Assembly: GCF_001677955.1 (NCBI RefSeq)
Contig: NZ_LELA01000031.1
Span: forward strand, 16,324-80,323
From: Chryseobacterium sp. BGARF1
GTDB lineage: Bacteria > Bacteroidota > Bacteroidia > Flavobacteriales > Weeksellaceae
Direction: 5' to 3'
Length of the DNA: 64,000 nucleotides
Shown: one piece after another, positions 8,032-16,256 of the stretch
Position numbering within the stretch: the first letter of the stretch is position 1
How the letters are laid out: each line of letters opens with the position of its first letter
Notes under the pieces: model-generated
Seen by the model: only the letters and a program-made list of their open reading frames with translations
Databases searched by the model: none
What the model was told of the DNA's origin: nothing
Program-made: the position numbers and the translations under genes

Positions 8032-10620
8032 ATGGCAAAGGCGACGAAGAAAGAAACCCCGTTAATGACGCAGTACAATACCATCAAGGCGAGATATCCT
8101 GATGCACTTTTACTTTTCAGAGTGGGAGATTTCTACGAAACTTTTGGGCAGGATGCCGTTCGAACATCTCAGATTTTGGGTATTGTTCTTACGAAAAGAG
8201 CCAACGGAGAAGGTCATATCGAATTGGCTGGCTTTCCGCACCATTCGGTAGATTCTTATTTGCCAAAATTGGTAAGAGCGGGAATTCGTGTGGCGATTTG
8301 CGACCAATTGGAAGATCCAAAAACCGTCAAAGGAATTGTAAAACGTGGCGTAACGGAATTGGTGACACCCGGAGTTACGTTCAACGATCAGGTTCTTAGT
8401 TCAAAAAAGAATAATTTTCTGCTTTCGCTTCACAAGGAAAAAGAAAAATACGGAATTGCTTTGGTTGATGTTTCCACCGGAGAGTTTTTGGTGAGTGAAG
8501 GGAATTTAGATAAAATCTTACACATCATCAATACATTCGATCCGAGTGAAATTATTTATCAGCGAAGTGTACAGATCCCGGATCAGCTGAAAAACAGGAA
8601 TGTTTTTAAATTGGAAGATTGGGCGTATCAGTATAATTTTGCCTACGAAAAATTAACAAATCAGTTTAAAACCAATTCGTTAAAAGGTTTTGGAGTAGAG
8701 GGGCTTCCCCTGTCAATTACTGCAGCAGGAGCTATTTTCGCTTATCTCGTTGAAGATACGCATCATAAATTATTGGCGCACATCACCAAAATTCAGATTA
8801 TTCCGCAGGAAGATTATCTGATGATGGACCATTTTACGCTGAGAAATCTCGAGATCGTTTATCCAAGCAACCCGAAAGGAAAATCTCTTTTGGATATTAT
8901 TGATAAAACTTCCACACCAATGGGCGGAAGATTACTGAGAAGAAGAATTATTCTTCCTTTAAAATCTGTCGAAGAAATTGGAAGGCGACTTTCTCTGATT
9001 GATTTTTTAAACGAAAACGATCAATTAAAATATGAAATTTCCCAATTATTGCGTGCTATTTCAGATTTAGACCGATTAATGGGAAAACTGGCAGCAGAAA
9101 AAATTTCACCTAAAGAATTGGGTTATCTGCGTCAAAGTTTGATCAATATTCAGAAAATTAAAGGATTACTTCATCCTCATGCTGATATTTTAGCTTGGCT
9201 GGAACCATTAAATTCATTAGACGAATTGATCGAATTGCTTGAAAATCATTTGAATGAAGAGCTTCCGGTCAATCTTGCGAAAGGAAATGTCATCAAACAA
9301 AATATTTCTGAAGAGCTTGATCATTTGAGAGGTCTGCAAAATAAAGGCCGTGGTTTTCTTGATGAAATGTGTCAGCGTGAAGTAGAACGTACTGGCATTA
9401 CCAGTCTGAAAATTGATTTTAATAATGTTTTCGGGTATTTTATTGAAGTAAGAAATACACATAAAGATAAAGTTCCAGGTGATTGGATCAGAAAACAAAC
9501 GCTTGTAAATGCGGAAAGATACATTACTGAAGAACTGAAAGAATACGAAAGCCAGATCTTAGGTGCTGAAGAAAAGATCAGCGTTCTTGAAAATCAACTG
9601 TACCGAAAAGTCTGTTCAGACACGATGATCTACATCGACAGAATTCAGGAAAACTCAAACATTATTGCACAACTTGATGTTGCAGTAGGTTTCTCTGAAC
9701 TGGCAGTTTCTGAAAGTTACACAAAACCTGTTTTGAATGATGGTTTTGGTATCGATTTAAAAGAGGCGAGACATCCTATTATCGAAAATGCACTTCCTTT
9801 AGGTGAAAAATATATTCCAAACGACATCTTTTTAGATAAAGATTCTCAACAGATCATTATGGTTACCGGACCCAACATGGCAGGTAAATCGGCAATTTTG
9901 CGACAGACTGCAATTGTTTGTTTAATGGCACAGATCGGTAGTTTTGTTCCTGCTAAGCATGCAGAGATTGGGCTTTTAGATAAAATTTTTACCAGAGTAG
10001 GGGCGAGCGACAATATTTCGGCTGGTGAATCTACTTTTATGGTGGAGATGAATGAAGCAGCGAATATTCTGAATAATATTTCTGAAAGAAGCTTGATCTT
10101 ATTAGACGAAATCGGTCGTGGTACATCAACGTACGATGGGGTTTCTATCGCTTGGGCGATCGCGGAATATCTTCATCAACATCCGACTCAGGCTAAAACA
10201 TTGTTTGCAACGCATTATCACGAGCTGAATGAAATGACCGTGAATTTTGAGCGTGTGAAAAACTTCCATGTTTCTATTCAGGAGAATAAAGGGAATATCA
10301 TTTTCCTGAGAAAATTAGTTCCTGGCGGAAGTGAGCATAGTTTTGGTATTCACGTGGCAAAGTTAGCAGGGATGCCTGCAAAAGTGGTCAACAGAGCCAA
10401 TGAGATTCTAAAAACTCTGGAAGCAAGCCGTTCTCAAAGCGGTTCTTCTGAAAGTATTAAAAAAGTAACTGATGAGCATATGCAGCTTTCTTTCTTTCAG
10501 TTAGATGATCCTGTTTTAGAAAATATCAGAGAAGAACTTACGAAAATTGACATCAATACTTTAACGCCAATTGAAGCTTTAATGAAGCTGAATTCGATTA
10601 AAAAGATGATTGGAAAATAA
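8032..10620 (+). CDS. mutS: DNA mismatch repair protein MutS
   Basis: 862 residues, full length for MutS1. Recognises mismatches and starts methyl-independent repair with MutL. The mismatch-reading motif GDFYETFG is at about 32-39, within the N-terminal domain that begins TPLMTQYNTIKARYP. Connector, lever and clamp domains follow. The C-terminal ATPase has Walker A GPNMAGKSA near 614 and Walker B with signature LILLDEIGRGTSTYDG near 690, then the ABC-type H-loop FATHYHEL. The last about 60 residues carry the helix-turn-helix dimerisation segment and a short tail. Its upstream gap is the 7.8-kb repeat. Confidence 0.98.
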   Translation: MAKATKKETPLMTQYNTIKARYPDALLLFRVGDFYETFGQDAVRTSQILGIVLTKRANGEGHIELAGFPHHSVDSYLPKLVRAGIRVAICDQLEDPKTVKGIVKRGVTELVTPGVTFNDQVLSSKKNNFLLSLHKEKEKYGIALVDVSTGEFLVSEGNLDKILHIINTFDPSEIIYQRSVQIPDQLKNRNVFKLEDWAYQYNFAYEKLTNQFKTNSLKGFGVEGLPLSITAAGAIFAYLVEDTHHKLLAHITKIQIIPQEDYLMMDHFTLRNLEIVYPSNPKGKSLLDIIDKTSTPMGGRLLRRRIILPLKSVEEIGRRLSLIDFLNENDQLKYEISQLLRAISDLDRLMGKLAAEKISPKELGYLRQSLINIQKIKGLLHPHADILAWLEPLNSLDELIELLENHLNEELPVNLAKGNVIKQNISEELDHLRGLQNKGRGFLDEMCQREVERTGITSLKIDFNNVFGYFIEVRNTHKDKVPGDWIRKQTLVNAERYITEELKEYESQILGAEEKISVLENQLYRKVCSDTMIYIDRIQENSNIIAQLDVAVGFSELAVSESYTKPVLNDGFGIDLKEARHPIIENALPLGEKYIPNDIFLDKDSQQIIMVTGPNMAGKSAILRQTAIVCLMAQIGSFVPAKHAEIGLLDKIFTRVGASDNISAGESTFMVEMNEAANILNNISERSLILLDEIGRGTSTYDGVSIAWAIAEYLHQHPTQAKTLFATHYHELNEMTVNFERVKNFHVSIQENKGNIIFLRKLVPGGSEHSFGIHVAKLAGMPAKVVNRANEILKTLEASRSQSGSSESIKKVTDEHMQLSFFQLDDPVLENIREELTKIDINTLTPIEALMKLNSIKKMIGK

Positions 10621-10642
10621 TTTTTGCCTTTTTATCAAATAA

Positions 10643-11083
10643 TTATTTGAAATTTATAGTAATAGGAATTTGAAGTTTAGTTCTTACAAAATTTCCATTA
10701 TGTTTTGCGGGAATCCATTTACCTTTGATGCGTTTTATGGCTTTTTCTACAGAATGATTAAAGCTTTTGTTTGATCCTATAACCTGAGTTTCTGCAATAT
10801 TTCCATCCCTTTCTACGGTAAAATTCAGGATTGCTTTAAGAATATTTTCATTCTTTTTGATTTTTACTGAGTCTAATATGATAGCATCCTCAATCTTCTT
10901 GGTGAAAGCTTCTGTGCCATTAGGAAAATAGGCTTCATGATTGGGATAATCAGGACATACTGTAGCTACATCAACAATCTCTATTGCTTTCGGCATTGAT
11001 GGCGTTGCGGAAGGGATTGGAATATTCTGTCCAAAAACAATCCCATTAAAGATCATTATGATAACTAAAGTAAGATTTTTCAT
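10643..11083 (-). CDS. Secreted mini TonB-C domain protein (copy 1)
   Basis: 146 residues: a cleavable-looking signal peptide (MKNLTLVIIMIFNGIVFGQ), a short linker with YFPNGTEAF, then a TonB C-terminal-like domain (LNFTVERDGNIAETQVIG...KRIKGKWIPAKHNGNFVRTKLQIPITINF). It lacks the long membrane-spanning, proline-rich stalk of a real TonB, so it cannot span the periplasm and contact ExbBD in the usual way. It is one of five such proteins within 6 kb. Function is unknown; binding to TonB boxes or to periplasmic partners is inference. Confidence 0.8.
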   Translation of the reverse strand: MKNLTLVIIMIFNGIVFGQNIPIPSATPSMPKAIEIVDVATVCPDYPNHEAYFPNGTEAFTKKIEDAIILDSVKIKKNENILKAILNFTVERDGNIAETQVIGSNKSFNHSVEKAIKRIKGKWIPAKHNGNFVRTKLQIPITINFK

Positions 11084-11108
11084 CGTTAAATTTCTTCAAA
11101 AATAAAAA

Positions 11109-11136
11109 AATCGATGTCAATTTCTGACACCGATTG
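11109..11136 (-). terminator. Intrinsic terminator after mini TonB copy 2
   Basis: ATCGATGTCA (11110-11119) pairs with TGACACCGAT (11125-11134). On the minus strand TTTTTTTATTTTT follows. Confidence 0.65.
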
Positions 11137-11160
11137 AAATTAAAAAAAATAAAATTATCT

Positions 11161-11622
11161 TTAATTAAACTTTTTACTCACCAAAGGAAAAAAGAATATA
11201 TAGCGTGTCGCTTCACCGTTCAATTTTGCAGGTTTCCAACGGACAAAGATCTTTCTCAATCCTTGTTCTGCAGCTTCTGCATGTTTTTTGTTTTTTGAAA
11301 CGGCAGTAATGTTTCGTACATATCCGTTTTTTTCAACAATAAAGTAGAGTCTTGTATCTAATTTTTCGTTTTTCTTAAGGTCTAAAGTTTCAATGTTCTC
11401 GAAGTATTTTCTTTTAAAAGCATCCATTCCTCCCGGAAATTCAGGGATGGTATCTGCTTTTGTAACGACCTGTTTAAGGTCTAATCTATTTTTAATAACT
11501 TCATAATCTGGCAAACCAGAAACATCAGCAATGGTAGTCTGAACAGTTTTTTTTTCTTCTGTATTTTGTGCAAAAACAAGAGAGGAAAAACCAAGAACCA
11601 TCAAAAAAAACGCTTTTTTCAT
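11161..11622 (-). CDS. Secreted mini TonB-C domain protein (copy 2)
   Basis: 153 residues. Signal peptide MKKAFFLMVLGFSSLVFAQ, then the shared motif TIPEFPGGMDAFKRKYF near 60, and a TonB-C-like core with LYFIVEKNGYVRNITAVSKN and RKIFVRWKPAKLNGEATRYIFFFPL. The PEFPGG..AF motif is the one that often precedes TonB-C domains in Bacteroidota. It has its own terminator, so it is transcribed separately from copy 1. Confidence 0.8.
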   Translation of the reverse strand: MKKAFFLMVLGFSSLVFAQNTEEKKTVQTTIADVSGLPDYEVIKNRLDLKQVVTKADTIPEFPGGMDAFKRKYFENIETLDLKKNEKLDTRLYFIVEKNGYVRNITAVSKNKKHAEAAEQGLRKIFVRWKPAKLNGEATRYIFFFPLVSKKFN

Positions 11623-11685
11623 TTAAATTTAATAATAGTTTTGAGTATTATCGTCAAAGATAAGTATATTAAATGGGTATCAAAA

Positions 11686-12105
11686 TTAATTGAAGTTTAA
11701 GGTAAGCGGGACCTTAAAACGGTACCTTACTTTTTGTCCGTTAATTGTAGCGGGAGACCATTTACCTTTAATTTTAGAAACCGCTCGAATAGCTTCGTTA
11801 TTAAAACTTTCATTAGTTCCACTTGCCGTAATTCCTGTAAGAGTACCATCTCTTTCAATGACAAACATGAGTTCGCATTTTTCAATGCTCTTGCTTATTA
11901 CATTTTTAACTTTTAATTTCTTAAGTAGCTTTCGTCTGAACGCGTTAATGCCTTCTGAAAATTCAGCAGGTTTTTCAACATCATTAAAAATTTCAGATCT
12001 GTTTTTTTTCAAATCTAATTCCTGCAGCTCGGTGGTTCCTGCAATTTCTTGAGCTTGTGTGAAATAGCCAAATAGTAATGCGGATATTATAATTATTTTT
12101 CTCAT
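11686..12105 (-). CDS. Secreted mini TonB-C domain protein (copy 3)
   Basis: 139 residues. Signal peptide MRKIIIISALLFGYFTQAQ; PAEFSEGINAFRRKLLKKL replaces the PEFPGG motif; the core has LMFVIERDGTLTGITASG and ISKIKGKWSPATINGQKVRYRFKVPLTLNF-like residues near the end. It is divergent from the thioredoxin-like gene starting at 12212, with about 106 bp for both promoters. Confidence 0.8.
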   Translation of the reverse strand: MRKIIIISALLFGYFTQAQEIAGTTELQELDLKKNRSEIFNDVEKPAEFSEGINAFRRKLLKKLKVKNVISKSIEKCELMFVIERDGTLTGITASGTNESFNNEAIRAVSKIKGKWSPATINGQKVRYRFKVPLTLNFN

Positions 12106-12179
12106 CGTTTAATTTTAGCAAAAATAAGACTCTCAAACTAAATGGTATTTAATTAACAAAATTTAACAAGTCTGATTTA

Positions 12180-12208
12180 TTGGTTTACAAATTCATTCGT
12201 TAATTTTG
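12180..12208 (+). promoter_or_regulatory. Promoter very close to the thioredoxin start
   Basis: TTG at 12180-12182, an 18-bp spacer and TAATTTTG at 12201-12208 match the Bacteroidota promoter. The start codon ATG is at 12212, about where transcription should begin, so the message may be nearly leaderless if this is the main promoter. Confidence 0.45.
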
Positions 12209-12211
12209 ATT

Positions 12212-12709
12212 ATGAAGAAAATTTTGAGTTTAACTGCACTGATTTTCAGTATGTCTTTTTGTTTTTCACAGGAGCAAATTATTGTAAATGACGTTCCGAT
12301 GATTAAATATGAAGTGCTTGAAAAGAAAATTCAGGAAGAAAAAGAGGTTCTGCTGGTTCTTAATTTCTGGTCTACCACTTGTGCTCCTTGTGTAAAAGAA
12401 CTTCCGGATTTTATGGAGGTTAATGAGAAATATAAAGACAATCCTAAATTTAAAATGCTTTTGGTGTCTTTAGACCGTCCGAAAGACAAAGACCGTGTTG
12501 TTCAATTTATTAAAAACAAGAAACTTACCGCAGAAGTTATTCTCCTTGATGACATTAAACGAATGAATACCTGGATTCCCCGATTTGAAAAAAACTGGGA
12601 CGGAAATATTCCGGTAACCATTATTTATAAAAACTCAGAAAAAGTACATTTTAATGACGGGGAAATGACAAAAACTGAACTGGAAAACTTAATCACAAAA
12701 AATCTATAA
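12212..12709 (+). CDS. TlpA-like periplasmic thiol-disulfide oxidoreductase
   Basis: 165 residues from the ATG at 12212. Signal peptide MKKILSLTALIFSMSFCFS. The thioredoxin fold has active site FWSTTCAPCVKEL (CxxC = C-A-P-C), followed by the cis-Pro loop GNIPVTIIY near 143. Proteins of this type reduce disulfides during cytochrome or envelope protein maturation, or keep partner thiols reduced. Only 2 bp separate its stop from the next thioredoxin-fold gene, so they form an operon. Confidence 0.85.
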   Translation: MKKILSLTALIFSMSFCFSQEQIIVNDVPMIKYEVLEKKIQEEKEVLLVLNFWSTTCAPCVKELPDFMEVNEKYKDNPKFKMLLVSLDRPKDKDRVVQFIKNKKLTAEVILLDDIKRMNTWIPRFEKNWDGNIPVTIIYKNSEKVHFNDGEMTKTELENLITKNL

Positions 12710-12711
12710 AC

Positions 12712-13365
12712 ATGAAAAATATTAAAACATTAGTTGCTGCAGCGATAATAGGCCTAAGCTTACTAAACTTTACAACATTCAATAAAAACAATGAAGAACC
12801 AAAGCAAAAAGTAAGTTCTTCAAAAGGCTATGAAGTGGGTGATACAGCTGCCGATTTTAAGCTTAAAAATATCGACGGGAAAATGGTGTCGTTGAGCGAT
12901 TTTAAAATGGCAAAAGGTTTCATCGTAGTTTTTACCTGTAATCATTGTCCGTACGCAAAAAAATATGAAGACAGAATCGTTGCGCTTGATAAAAAATATA
13001 AAGAAGCCGGTTATCCCGTGATTGCGATTAACCCAAATGACCCGAATGTGCAGCCGGAAGACGGTTTTCAACAGATGATTACCAGAGCCAAAGAAAAAGG
13101 CTTTACGTTTCCGTATTTAGTGGATGAAGGCCAAAAAGTTTATCCTCAATATGGTGCCACAAAAACGCCACATGTTTTTATTCTTCAGAAAGAAGGTGCA
13201 AAAAATATCGTAAAATATATTGGAGCCATCGATAATAATTATGATGACCCGAACGACGTTTCAGAACGATATGTAGAAGATGCAATGGATGCTTTATTGA
13301 GCGGAAAACCAGTTGCAAACGCCAAAACAGTAGCGATAGGCTGTACAATAAAAGTGAAAAAATAA
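12712..13365 (+). CDS. Secreted thioredoxin/peroxiredoxin-like protein
   Basis: 217 residues with an N-terminal signal or anchor (MKNIKTLVAAAIIGLSLLNF). The redoxin domain begins GYEVGDTAADFKLKNIDGK, with active-site motif TCNHCPYAKKYEDR (CxxC = C-N-H-C). NPNDPNVQPEDGF, and GATKTPHVFIL with the cis-Pro, follow. This is the AhpC/TSA-like redoxin subgroup common next to TlpA proteins. Cotranscribed with the TlpA-like gene upstream; probably acts in the periplasm as a thiol reductase or peroxidase. Confidence 0.82.
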   Translation: MKNIKTLVAAAIIGLSLLNFTTFNKNNEEPKQKVSSSKGYEVGDTAADFKLKNIDGKMVSLSDFKMAKGFIVVFTCNHCPYAKKYEDRIVALDKKYKEAGYPVIAINPNDPNVQPEDGFQQMITRAKEKGFTFPYLVDEGQKVYPQYGATKTPHVFILQKEGAKNIVKYIGAIDNNYDDPNDVSERYVEDAMDALLSGKPVANAKTVAIGCTIKVKK

Positions 13366-13394
13366 TTTTATTTTTAAAATTAAATTGAGATATT

Positions 13395-13422
13395 GGGCAG
13401 GCTTTTAGTCTGCTCTTTTTTT
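13395..13422 (+). terminator. Intrinsic terminator after the thioredoxin operon
   Basis: GGGCAG pairs with CTGCTC (one G-U pair), loop GCTTTTAGT, followed by TTTTTTT. Confidence 0.6.
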
Positions 13423-13446
13423 ATAAAGCCTTAGCCCAAATTAATC

Positions 13447-13836
13447 ATGATGAAATTTAAATTTAGCCCGAAATATTTCCTTTTAACCATCCTTATTTTT
13501 CTTGTTGAGGTTTTAATTGCAACTATTTTAAAAGATAATTTCTTTATCAGAGCTTACCTGGGAGATGTGATTGTGGTGATGCTGCTGTATACTTTTGTGA
13601 AAAGCTTTGTCATCATCAACCAAACAAAATTAATCATCGGGATTTTTCTTTTTTCGTGTCTGGTTGAGTTTGCTCAATTTTTCCATGTAGCAGCCAAATT
13701 AGGCTTCCAACCGGGAAGCCTGATGTATATTGTTATCGGAAATTCTTTCTCGTGGATTGATATTTTGTGTTATGGAGTTGGTTGCGTAATTTTATATATT
13801 TTCACAAAATTCAAATCAAAAAATGAAGACCATTAG
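13447..13836 (+). CDS. DUF2809 integral membrane protein
   Basis: 129 residues, four membrane helices. The DUF2809 signature is VEFAQFFHVAAKLGF followed by GNSFSWIDILCYGVGC. Function unknown. Its last codons overlap the convergent mini TonB gene by 4 bp. Two start ATGs lie in tandem (13447 and 13450). Confidence 0.75.
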   Translation: MMKFKFSPKYFLLTILIFLVEVLIATILKDNFFIRAYLGDVIVVMLLYTFVKSFVIINQTKLIIGIFLFSCLVEFAQFFHVAAKLGFQPGSLMYIVIGNSFSWIDILCYGVGCVILYIFTKFKSKNEDH

Positions 13837-14252
13837 TCTAAATTGAACTGAAGAGGTTGTCGCATACGCATTTTTACTTTCTTGCCATTTTGTTCGCCGG
13901 GAACCCACTTTGTTTTTATTTTGTTGAGTGCATTTAGAAACTCTGTTTTTACGGCTTCATGGTCATAAGATTCCATTCTCAAATTAATCATATTTCCTTC
14001 TTTATCAATATCAAAAACGGCAATTGCTCTTGCTTTTGCAATGTTCTGCTTTGCTAATCGGGAAGTGTTGAAATTATTGATAATTTGTTTCATAAATGCA
14101 GCGTGCCCTCCTGGAAATTCCGGAATTTTGTCTGAAGATATTTTTCCATAATCAGAGCCTGCTTTTACATCAGGATATTGTATCGAATCTTTTTGAGCAT
14201 CGATAGAGATTATGCAAAATAAAATCAGTAGAAAAGCTAAATATTTTTTCAT
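13833..14252 (-). CDS. Secreted mini TonB-C domain protein (copy 4)
   Basis: 139 residues. Signal peptide MKKYLAFLLILFCIISIDAQ, then KIPEFPGGHAAFMKQII near 42 and a TonB-C-like core with IAVFDIDKEGNMINLRMES and NKIKTKWVPGEQNGKKVKMRMRQPLQFN. It lies 6 bp downstream of the YARHG lipoprotein gene, probably the last gene of the operon 16242 to 13833. Confidence 0.8.
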   Translation of the reverse strand: MKKYLAFLLILFCIISIDAQKDSIQYPDVKAGSDYGKISSDKIPEFPGGHAAFMKQIINNFNTSRLAKQNIAKARAIAVFDIDKEGNMINLRMESYDHEAVKTEFLNALNKIKTKWVPGEQNGKKVKMRMRQPLQFNLD

Positions 14253-14258
14253 GATTAT

Positions 14259-15179
14259 TTATCTTCCAAAAGAATCGTACTTATCTTCAGCATACTTGAT
14301 GAAACGGTTCAGCAAAGCCACATTGTCTTTTTCCATGGGTGAAAGTTCGCTGTCAACGTTATTAGAAACAGGGATGTACCAATCGGTTTGCTCAAAGAAG
14401 TTTCTGTACGTTTGTTTTTTAAAGGAATATCCGTGTCTTGCAAAAACTGCATTCTTGATGATTTCCATATCGAGTTTTCTTAGATTTTTCAAGTCTTTTT
14501 CTGTCAGTTTTTGTTTAGATGCATTGATTTTAAAAACGGCATCAGAAGCAATCCTGTTTTTTGAAGCTGTGTAAGTTTCTGTTTTTCCGGTTTCTTCGTC
14601 AGTGTATTTTTCTTTAAAATCTTTAGGGTTTTCCCAATCAATCAGGTCTGAATTTTCATCCAACATAAAATTCGGATTGTAAACGAACTCTTTTTTGATA
14701 AGTTTTAAGTTTTTTAATGGGGCTTTTACGGCAGATTTATTAAAAGCGGTCCATTTTCCGGTGATGCTGTCGTTTTTTAGCTTAATTTCAAATCTTCCGT
14801 CGGTTTTATCATTTCCTGGCTCATCCAAAATAAAAGATTGAGAACCTTCATTGAAAACCCCACGAAATGGGCGCTGAGTTCCATTCACAATACTTTGTCC
14901 GTACACAGAATCCTGAGTAATTCGGTTGATTTTTAAGGAAAGCCTTTTATAATCTGTTCCTTCGTAATATTCTTTGGTTTCATTATCATAAAGCTCTCCT
15001 TTGCCTGCAAATTCTCCGGTATAAATTCCATAGTATTCTTTATGAACTTCTGGGATTACCACAGAATCTTTTTTTGCAGTTAAACTGTCTTTAGGTTTTT
15101 CTTCGGTTGTTGCTTCTTTTTTACAGCTCATTAAGCTGATGGTAAAGAGAGTGATTACAGTAAATTTTAAAATTTTCAT
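14259..15179 (-). CDS. YARHG-domain lipoprotein
   Basis: 306 residues. Lipoprotein signal with lipobox ISLMSC (Cys 19), followed by a charged linker. The C-terminal about 80 residues contain the YARHG domain: KNAVFARHGYSFKKQTYRNFF, then TDWYIPV and an acidic/aromatic end. The middle is beta-rich, as in lipoproteins measuring surface or sugar partners, but no catalytic motif is seen. YARHG is an extracellular domain of unknown role. It sits between DUF2306 and a mini TonB gene with 5-6 bp gaps, so all belong to one operon. Confidence 0.85.
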   Translation of the reverse strand: MKILKFTVITLFTISLMSCKKEATTEEKPKDSLTAKKDSVVIPEVHKEYYGIYTGEFAGKGELYDNETKEYYEGTDYKRLSLKINRITQDSVYGQSIVNGTQRPFRGVFNEGSQSFILDEPGNDKTDGRFEIKLKNDSITGKWTAFNKSAVKAPLKNLKLIKKEFVYNPNFMLDENSDLIDWENPKDFKEKYTDEETGKTETYTASKNRIASDAVFKINASKQKLTEKDLKNLRKLDMEIIKNAVFARHGYSFKKQTYRNFFEQTDWYIPVSNNVDSELSPMEKDNVALLNRFIKYAEDKYDSFGR

Positions 15180-15184
15180 ATAAA

Positions 15185-15820
15185 TTAAATGTGCTTTTTT
15201 GTGATTAAATATTCAATTAATAAAATGTTTGGAATCCAGCCCAACCATGCAATGATTTGGTAAACATCCATCGGATTTGGGTGGAATAAATATACAATAA
15301 TTACCTTCCACATTCTCAAAGTGATGGCAGAAATTGTAAGTGCGAAACTTCGCCACATCCATTGTTTGTGTTCTTTAAATTTTCTCTGTCGGGCTAATTG
15401 ATAAGCCTTAAACGTAGTAAACCACCAAAGACAACCTAAAATGACAAAAGAAATTTTTGATAAAGATCCACCATTTGCAAAAATTCCCATGTAAATTCCA
15501 GAAGGTGCAGCGAATAGTAGAATCAAAAAAATATAAATTTTCCCAGTGTTTCTGTGAAAGTTTTTCAATAGAAAATCTTTTCTTAAAATGGCTAAAAAAC
15601 CTGTCAATAAAACAAAAATGCTGGTGTAAACGTGAGTGTAGAAAAAGTAAAGATATTCCGGTCTTTCAACTACTTCCGTTTGCTTAATCATCAAAAAGCT
15701 CACGTTGGTGTCTAAAGGAATATACTCTAAAGTGATTTTCAGCATCAACCAAAAGAAATACCCAAATCCTATGATGAGAGGAATTTTTAAAAATATGGTG
15801 TTTCTTCTGCTTAAAGACAT
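15185..15820 (-). CDS. DUF2306 membrane protein
   Basis: 211 residues with about six hydrophobic helices. Conserved histidines occur at helix ends (FYTHVYTS near 55, NFHRNTGKIY near 88, KEHKQWMWRS near 150), the pattern of DUF2306. The conserved His pairs suggest heme or metal binding, an inference from spacing only. Two base pairs separate it from the upstream mini TonB gene. Confidence 0.8.
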   Translation of the reverse strand: MSLSRRNTIFLKIPLIIGFGYFFWLMLKITLEYIPLDTNVSFLMIKQTEVVERPEYLYFFYTHVYTSIFVLLTGFLAILRKDFLLKNFHRNTGKIYIFLILLFAAPSGIYMGIFANGGSLSKISFVILGCLWWFTTFKAYQLARQRKFKEHKQWMWRSFALTISAITLRMWKVIIVYLFHPNPMDVYQIIAWLGWIPNILLIEYLITKKHI

Positions 15821-15822
15821 TG

Positions 15823-16242
15823 TTAATTATGGAAATTCATTGCAATAGGCAATCTAAACAAATATTTTACTGGCTGTCCGTTGAGCAAGGCGGGTTTCCA
15901 TTTGGTTTTTGACATGGATTTTATACTACGCTCCATTTCCTTATTCATCGATTTATTTTCGCCTATTATTACAATGTCTGTAATTATTCCTTCCTCTGAA
16001 ATTACAAATCGAGCTTCGGATTTTGCTAAACCATTCGCATTAATTTTACTGCTATTGAAGGTTTTTGAAAAATTATTTCTAAAAGCATTTATTCCTCCCG
16101 GATAGACTGGAAGTTCATCAGCATCTTGATATAAACTGTCTTTTTTTTCAAGTTCAAATGTTTTGTTAAGTGCTGAAGTGTGATTTTGAGAAAAGAAGAT
16201 CCCAAAGCTTAAAAAGAGAGTAATGATTAATGTTTTTTTCAT
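15823..16242 (-). CDS. Secreted mini TonB-C domain protein (copy 5)
   Basis: 139 residues. Signal peptide MKKTLIITLFLSFGIFFSQ, then ELPVYPGGINAFRNNFSKTF near 43 and a TonB-C-like core with ARFVISEEGIITDIVIIGENK and SKTKWKPALLNGQPVKYLFRLPIAMNF. First gene of an operon with DUF2306, YARHG lipoprotein and copy 4, which places two mini TonBs in one transcript with an envelope lipoprotein and a membrane protein. Confidence 0.8.
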   Translation of the reverse strand: MKKTLIITLFLSFGIFFSQNHTSALNKTFELEKKDSLYQDADELPVYPGGINAFRNNFSKTFNSSKINANGLAKSEARFVISEEGIITDIVIIGENKSMNKEMERSIKSMSKTKWKPALLNGQPVKYLFRLPIAMNFHN

Positions 16243-16256
16243 ATTGCTTTTTTGTG

